From: Tausonia pullulans
Taxonomy: Eukaryota; Basidiomycota; Tremellomycetes; Cystofilobasidiales; Mrakiaceae
Direction of reading: 5' to 3'
Length of the DNA: 64,000 nucleotides
Assembly: GCA_951802195.1 (NCBI GenBank)
Contig: OX637630.1
Coordinates: 868,001 to 932,000, forward strand
The translations under genes and the position numbers were made by a program. Below the pieces are notes generated by a model. The model saw only the letters and a list, made by a program, of their open reading frames with translations, was not told the origin of the DNA and ran no database searches. The first letter of the stretch is position 1. The number at the start of each line of letters is the position of its first letter. Of the stretch, positions 60,030-64,000 are shown piece after piece.

Positions 60030-63000
60030 CTAGACCTGGATAGTGGTCGCCGACGAGGAAGACACAGCTGGCGCAGCATGGGAAGGAGGGGGATGAGCAG
60101 GGCTGGCCGAGCCCGTCGAGACGCCGTTCCCAGTACGTGGTGGCGCAGGCGACGCCTTTGCGGAGGAGGATGTAGAGGAGAGAACAGGAGCTGTTGATGC
60201 CGCCGAGATTGGGCGGGCCACGCCGTTACTAGCCGACTGAGGTGTGGGCTGCGGCGACAGAGAGTCAAACTCGGTAACCGAGCCGAGCGACTGGCGGGCC
60301 TTGTACTCGATTGCAGCTTCGCTGAGCTCCGGCTCCAGCGCCCGGATCCGGTCCTTCATCCGCTCAAGCGTCGCGTCGACGATGGCCGTCATCTGCGTCT
60401 CGTAGGGCACCTCCGGCCGAGGCTCCGGTGGCGGCGATGGCGAGACCGATCGCTCCGGCACGACGGGAACTGCCACGGGCTGGGCCAGCTGAGGCGCGAC
60501 GAGACGAGGCCGCTTCGGCGGGCGTCCAGGACCCCGCTTAACTGGCTGGGCGGGCTGAGGCGGCCGGACAATCTGGATTGGCGGGTTCTTGGCGCTACCC
60601 GCACGGAAGCTCGTGGCGATGAGGATGATGTGGGGGGCCATAAGTGGAGGAAGCGTGTTGTAGAGAAGCTCATCGTTCTGAGCCAATGTTCCCTTGACGT
60701 CGACGTAACGCTGGGTCCCGATGTCCTCTGTGAGGGCGAGAGGTACGGTCAGTGATTTGTAACGACGTAGGAAACCGAGCTATAGCGGAACTCACCCTGC
60801 ATCTGAAGCCGAAGGATTGCGTGCGGGTAGCTCGCGCCCGCCTTGACGCAACAGAGCGGGCACCGATAGGCAAACCCGTCAAACAGTGGTCGGCCGTTCT
60901 CGTCATCGATCGAGGGCGGCGGCGCGTACACGCACGACGCGTGAAACCGTTGCTGGCATTTGACATTCTTACACGTCACCGTGGAGAGCCGACCGTCGCG
61001 CGGGCAGCGGCTCCCGAGGCAGAGGCAGTCGACCGCGCCGGGACCGTGGTGGCCGGCTTCCTTCTCGAGCGTCCACGACGGGGGCCGCACCCTGGCAGGC
61101 AGGGCCTGAGGTGGCTGCGGGGCCGGTGGCACAAGAGTGTGAGAAGCGGCAGTAGCGGCCAGAACAGGTGGCGTCGCAGAGGCAGTAATCGCCTGCAGAG
61201 CAGCCGGCGGCGTGGGACGCGCGGTAGTAGTGGCAGTAGCAGCCACGCTAGCCCCGTTCAAGGCCGGCGCAATCGCGGACGGGGGCGGCCTCGACGCAAT
61301 GGCGGCGGTAGGCGGAGGCACATAGTACTTGGGCGTAAGCCGGACGGGCCTCTGGCGCCGTCCCACAGTGTCCGTCGCGGCGATGAGGGCCTCGCGGACG
61401 TCAACCACGCTGCCCGTAGCAGAGAGAACCTCAAGGTCAATGGCCATGAGCTCGAGCTTGCGGGTGAAATGCCGTAGGAGGTCGAGCTCGGCCTCGTCGA
61501 TAGGGCCCGTTGGCGCCGCCGGCTGGAGATGAGGCGAGACAACCTCGAGGAAACGGATCGCCAGCTGGGCGATGCTCAGGAGCAGCTGATACTCTGGCGG
61601 CGGGAACCGGAAGGACGCGTCCGAGGCGTGGATTGCCTTGGTGAGTGCTGAGAGCTTGGGACGCATCGGACGGGCGTCGTCGATCTTCTTGGGGTCGCAA
61701 GTGAGGCAGAAATAGCGCTTGGTCTTGTTCATGCCGCGCGGGGAAACACCAACACAGGCGCCGTGATACGTTGCCCTGCACGTTCGGCATTGGAGCATCG
61801 GAAGGAACTCATTCTTGCGACAGATGCACGAAAACGTGTGCAACGGCCGGGGAGGGACGAGCCCGTGCTCGCTGTTGACGTACTGGACGAGCGCAGGCAT
61901 CTCCGGTGTTGGGAGGCCGGGGATTGCCGGCGGCAGCCGGGGCATCGGAAACGGTTGGGGAAGGTCGTCCGCCGGGACAGTTCGCTCCTGGACGTTGAGG
62001 AGCATCTGATGAAGCTCGACCTCGAGTTGGGAAACTCGCTTGACACCTGGGAGGAAGCTTTGGACGCTAGCGATGAACGAGTCGTGCAGCTGGATCTCCA
62101 CCCGGAGCGCCTCTAGTTCCGGCACGTCCACTTGCGACTCGGCCTTGGCGGCCTGTTCGACGATGCGTCGGATCTGGGCGAGGTTCGGGGCGTGACCCGC
62201 GGCGACGCCTTCAAAGATGGCGCGCGCCTGCTGGGCGGAGTCGACTGAGATGCTCTGGAGCAGCTGGAGGCGCTCAACGATGGAGGCGTCCCCGGGAACG
62301 TCACGCGACCGACGGATGAGGTCGTCGAGGGCCTCGAACGAGACAACAGGGTTGCCGAGCACGCGGAGGGCGTCATCGACCCAGGCCTGGCCGACAACGT
62401 CGAGCCGCCCGAGGTGGACGAGGAACGGGTTCGTTGGCTCGATGGAGCTCTCTTCGGCCTGCCAGAGCAGAGTCTTGACCTGAGCGAGATCGAGACGCTC
62501 CGAGTAACCAACACGGTTGAAGTGCTCCGTCCAGCGGATCCTACCGAGGGACTTCTCAAGCTCGCGGACCTCAGGGAAGTCGAAGCCGAACGTTTTGCCC
62601 TCGGAGATAAGCGCCTCGATGCGCGCCTGATTTTGTTCCTTCTCCTTGTCCGGCAGGGCGACCATCGCGGTGAGCCTCGTCTGGATATCCGCGACGCGCG
62701 AGACTTGGGCCTGGAGATCCCGGATCTCTGGGGCATCAAAGCTGAGTTTGTCACTGTCGGCGAGAATCTTGGTCGCGGCTGCGACGGTCCGCGGCATCGT
62801 CTTTGCAATGGTGTTCTCGTCCTTAGCAACGACGTCCTTCGGTGATGATACTGCCTCCGACGCGCCGCCGACGCGGAAGGCGGCTGCATGAGCGACGAGC
62901 TCGTTACAGCGGTCGACGAAAGCCTTGAAGCCGCCAAAATCGGGCTTCGGGTACTTAACGCGTTCACCGACGGCGACGAGTTCCTGAAGCGCGTGCAGCG

Positions 63001-64000
63001 GCGGTTTAGGTGTGCTCTCGAGGAGGGCGACGAGCCGCTTCTTCCACGCCTTGGGCGCTGCGGCACGAAGCTCGACGAGCTCAGGGAGTGTCGCGAGGTC
63101 GTCGTCGGCAATCCGGAGGCGGAGGACGCGCGTTGAAGGCGGGCACTCGCACAGCTGGTTGCCGTGATCGAGGCAAGCGACCGAAGTCGTGCACGCGCAG
63201 ACGATCTGGCTGAGGTAACAGAACGTCTTGCACACGAGGCACTGGTACTCGTCCTCGGGCCTGTCAATCTCGGAAAGGATCTCGCCACGCTCGCCTGTGC
63301 TGTCCGAAACTATGCGGAACTGCTCCCTATTCTCGAGCTCGCGGTCGACAGCCTGACGAAGGTTGTCCGAGAGTCTGAAAATGGAGAAACAGAGGTCAGG
63401 TTGACTGGTTCGGGAGAATTTATTGAAGCAGAGTAGTCATATTGACGCACGCGAGGGCGATATCCGAGCTCGTCGCATGCTCGACGATCGAGAGCAGGAG
63501 CTCACTGTGATCGAAGACGGGGGGTTTCATGTGGCGTTGGTCTGACAGTAAGAAATGCGCGGTCAGTATGGAGGATCATTTGGCAGCAGCAGCAAAGACA
63601 GGCGGCAAGTTTCTCTCTTACAGTTGACGACACACTCCGAGCCGAACGGAAGCCAGTCGGCTGGAGCAAAGTTGACCGCCTCGTTGTAATTGAGCTGGAG
63701 GGGCGAGATCGATCAGCTGAGCCATCCAAACACTCGCTGTTGACGACGATGACGAATGCACCCCATGGTTGAAGCCGGCATGGTAGGCCTTCGGGTACGT
63801 GATGACAAACTCGTTGGCACGCTGGTCGCATGCAAAGACGCGGACGCCGGCTTTACGGACCCGGCCAGGGTTCATGAGTGTGATGAGCTGGAAGAGGAGC
63901 GAGGGCTGCTGCTCGAAGAGGTCCGGGGCCTCTTGTTTCATCGCGGCTTCGAACTTATCGGCGTCGTCACCAGGAATGCCGTACCAAGTCTAAAAGAGGA
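60030..64000 (-). CDS. KDM5/JARID1-type histone H3K4 demethylase (C-terminal part, cut by window edge)
   Basis: A JmjC lysine demethylase that would remove H3K4 methyl marks. Exons in the window are 63762-63989, 63622-63694, 63451-63541, 60796-63374 and 60030-60727, coding 1222 residues in phase; the 5' part with JmjN, ARID and most of JmjC lies beyond 64000. The first exon here is the JmjC core (TWYGIPGDDADKFEAAM, PKAYHAGFNHG), joined to LNYNEAVNFAPADWLPFG. Then comes the C5HC2 zinc finger (CLVCKTFCYLSQIVCAC, CLDHGNQLCEC), a PLU-1-like helical region, a PHD finger (CICRKNEFLPMLQCRTCRAT, CLTCDP), a second Cys-rich PHD-like finger (CLCLGSRC ... CPLCCVKAG), and an AT-hook-like KRGPGRPPKRPR. The Ser/Ala-rich end is disordered. 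Confidence 0.92.

Noticed and set aside
62113-63288. 391-codon minus-strand open frame
   Set aside because: Same strand but a different frame from the KDM5 PLU-1/C5HC2 region, which has recognisable zinc-finger motifs.

Overview
The window is nuclear DNA from a GC-rich, intron-dense fungus. Typical introns are 45-90 nt, with GTRNGT-type donors, CTRAC-like branch sites (ctaac/ctgac) and YAG acceptors. The gene set (Mediator MED14, TFIIS, KRR1, RAD23, a BRCT-family-X polymerase, a LIM-RhoGAP, a KDM5-type demethylase, fungal mitoribosomal proteins) and the intron style suggest a basidiomycete, most likely a Pucciniomycotina yeast of the Rhodotorula/Sporobolomyces/Microbotryomycetes kind. The lineage is an inference; no rRNA or other marker gene is present. 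Splice models were built by hand. In almost every gene the reading phases close across all exons, which is good internal support.

Layout, left to right: a secreted RNase T2 cut by the left edge (-); MED14 (-) head-to-head with TFIIS/DST1 (+); mitoribosomal uS19m (+); KRR1 (-) head-to-head with RAD23 (+); a 1470-residue SANT/Myb-like, coiled-coil, glutamine-rich protein (+); a 94-residue CsbD-like small protein (+); a BRCT-containing DNA polymerase X (-); a 1329-residue ankyrin protein (+); a LIM-LIM-C1-RhoGAP regulator (-); a serine-rich hypothetical (+); a GH5 steryl-glucosidase/glucosylceramidase (-); a single-pass membrane protein with a DUF4097-like beta-rich ectodomain (+); a class-II/SIRT4-like sirtuin (+); a greatly extended Mrp51-family mitoribosomal protein (-); a PPR-type mitochondrial protein (+); a UPF0643 protein (-); a synaptojanin-type Sac1/5-phosphatase (-); and a KDM5/JARID1 demethylase cut by the right edge (-).

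The genes form no metabolic cluster. They are mostly housekeeping functions: Pol II transcription and chromatin (MED14, TFIIS, KDM5), ribosome biogenesis and mitochondrial translation (KRR1, uS19m, Mrp51, PPR), repair (RAD23, Pol X) and signalling or lipid metabolism (RhoGAP, synaptojanin, GH5). Divergent pairs with short shared promoters are frequent. I saw no transposon, LTR element, CRISPR array, tRNA or rRNA.

The most unusual features are a GC-AG intron of exactly 63 nt just before the catalytic GGYRRGK motif of Pol X, three separate 10-nt exons (one in Pol X, two in synaptojanin), a possible Rap1-type Myb protein with a prion-like tail, a 980-residue Mrp51 homologue, a 93-codon upstream ORF whose stop overlaps the UPF0643 start, and an unclassified folded-looking module inside the PPR protein.
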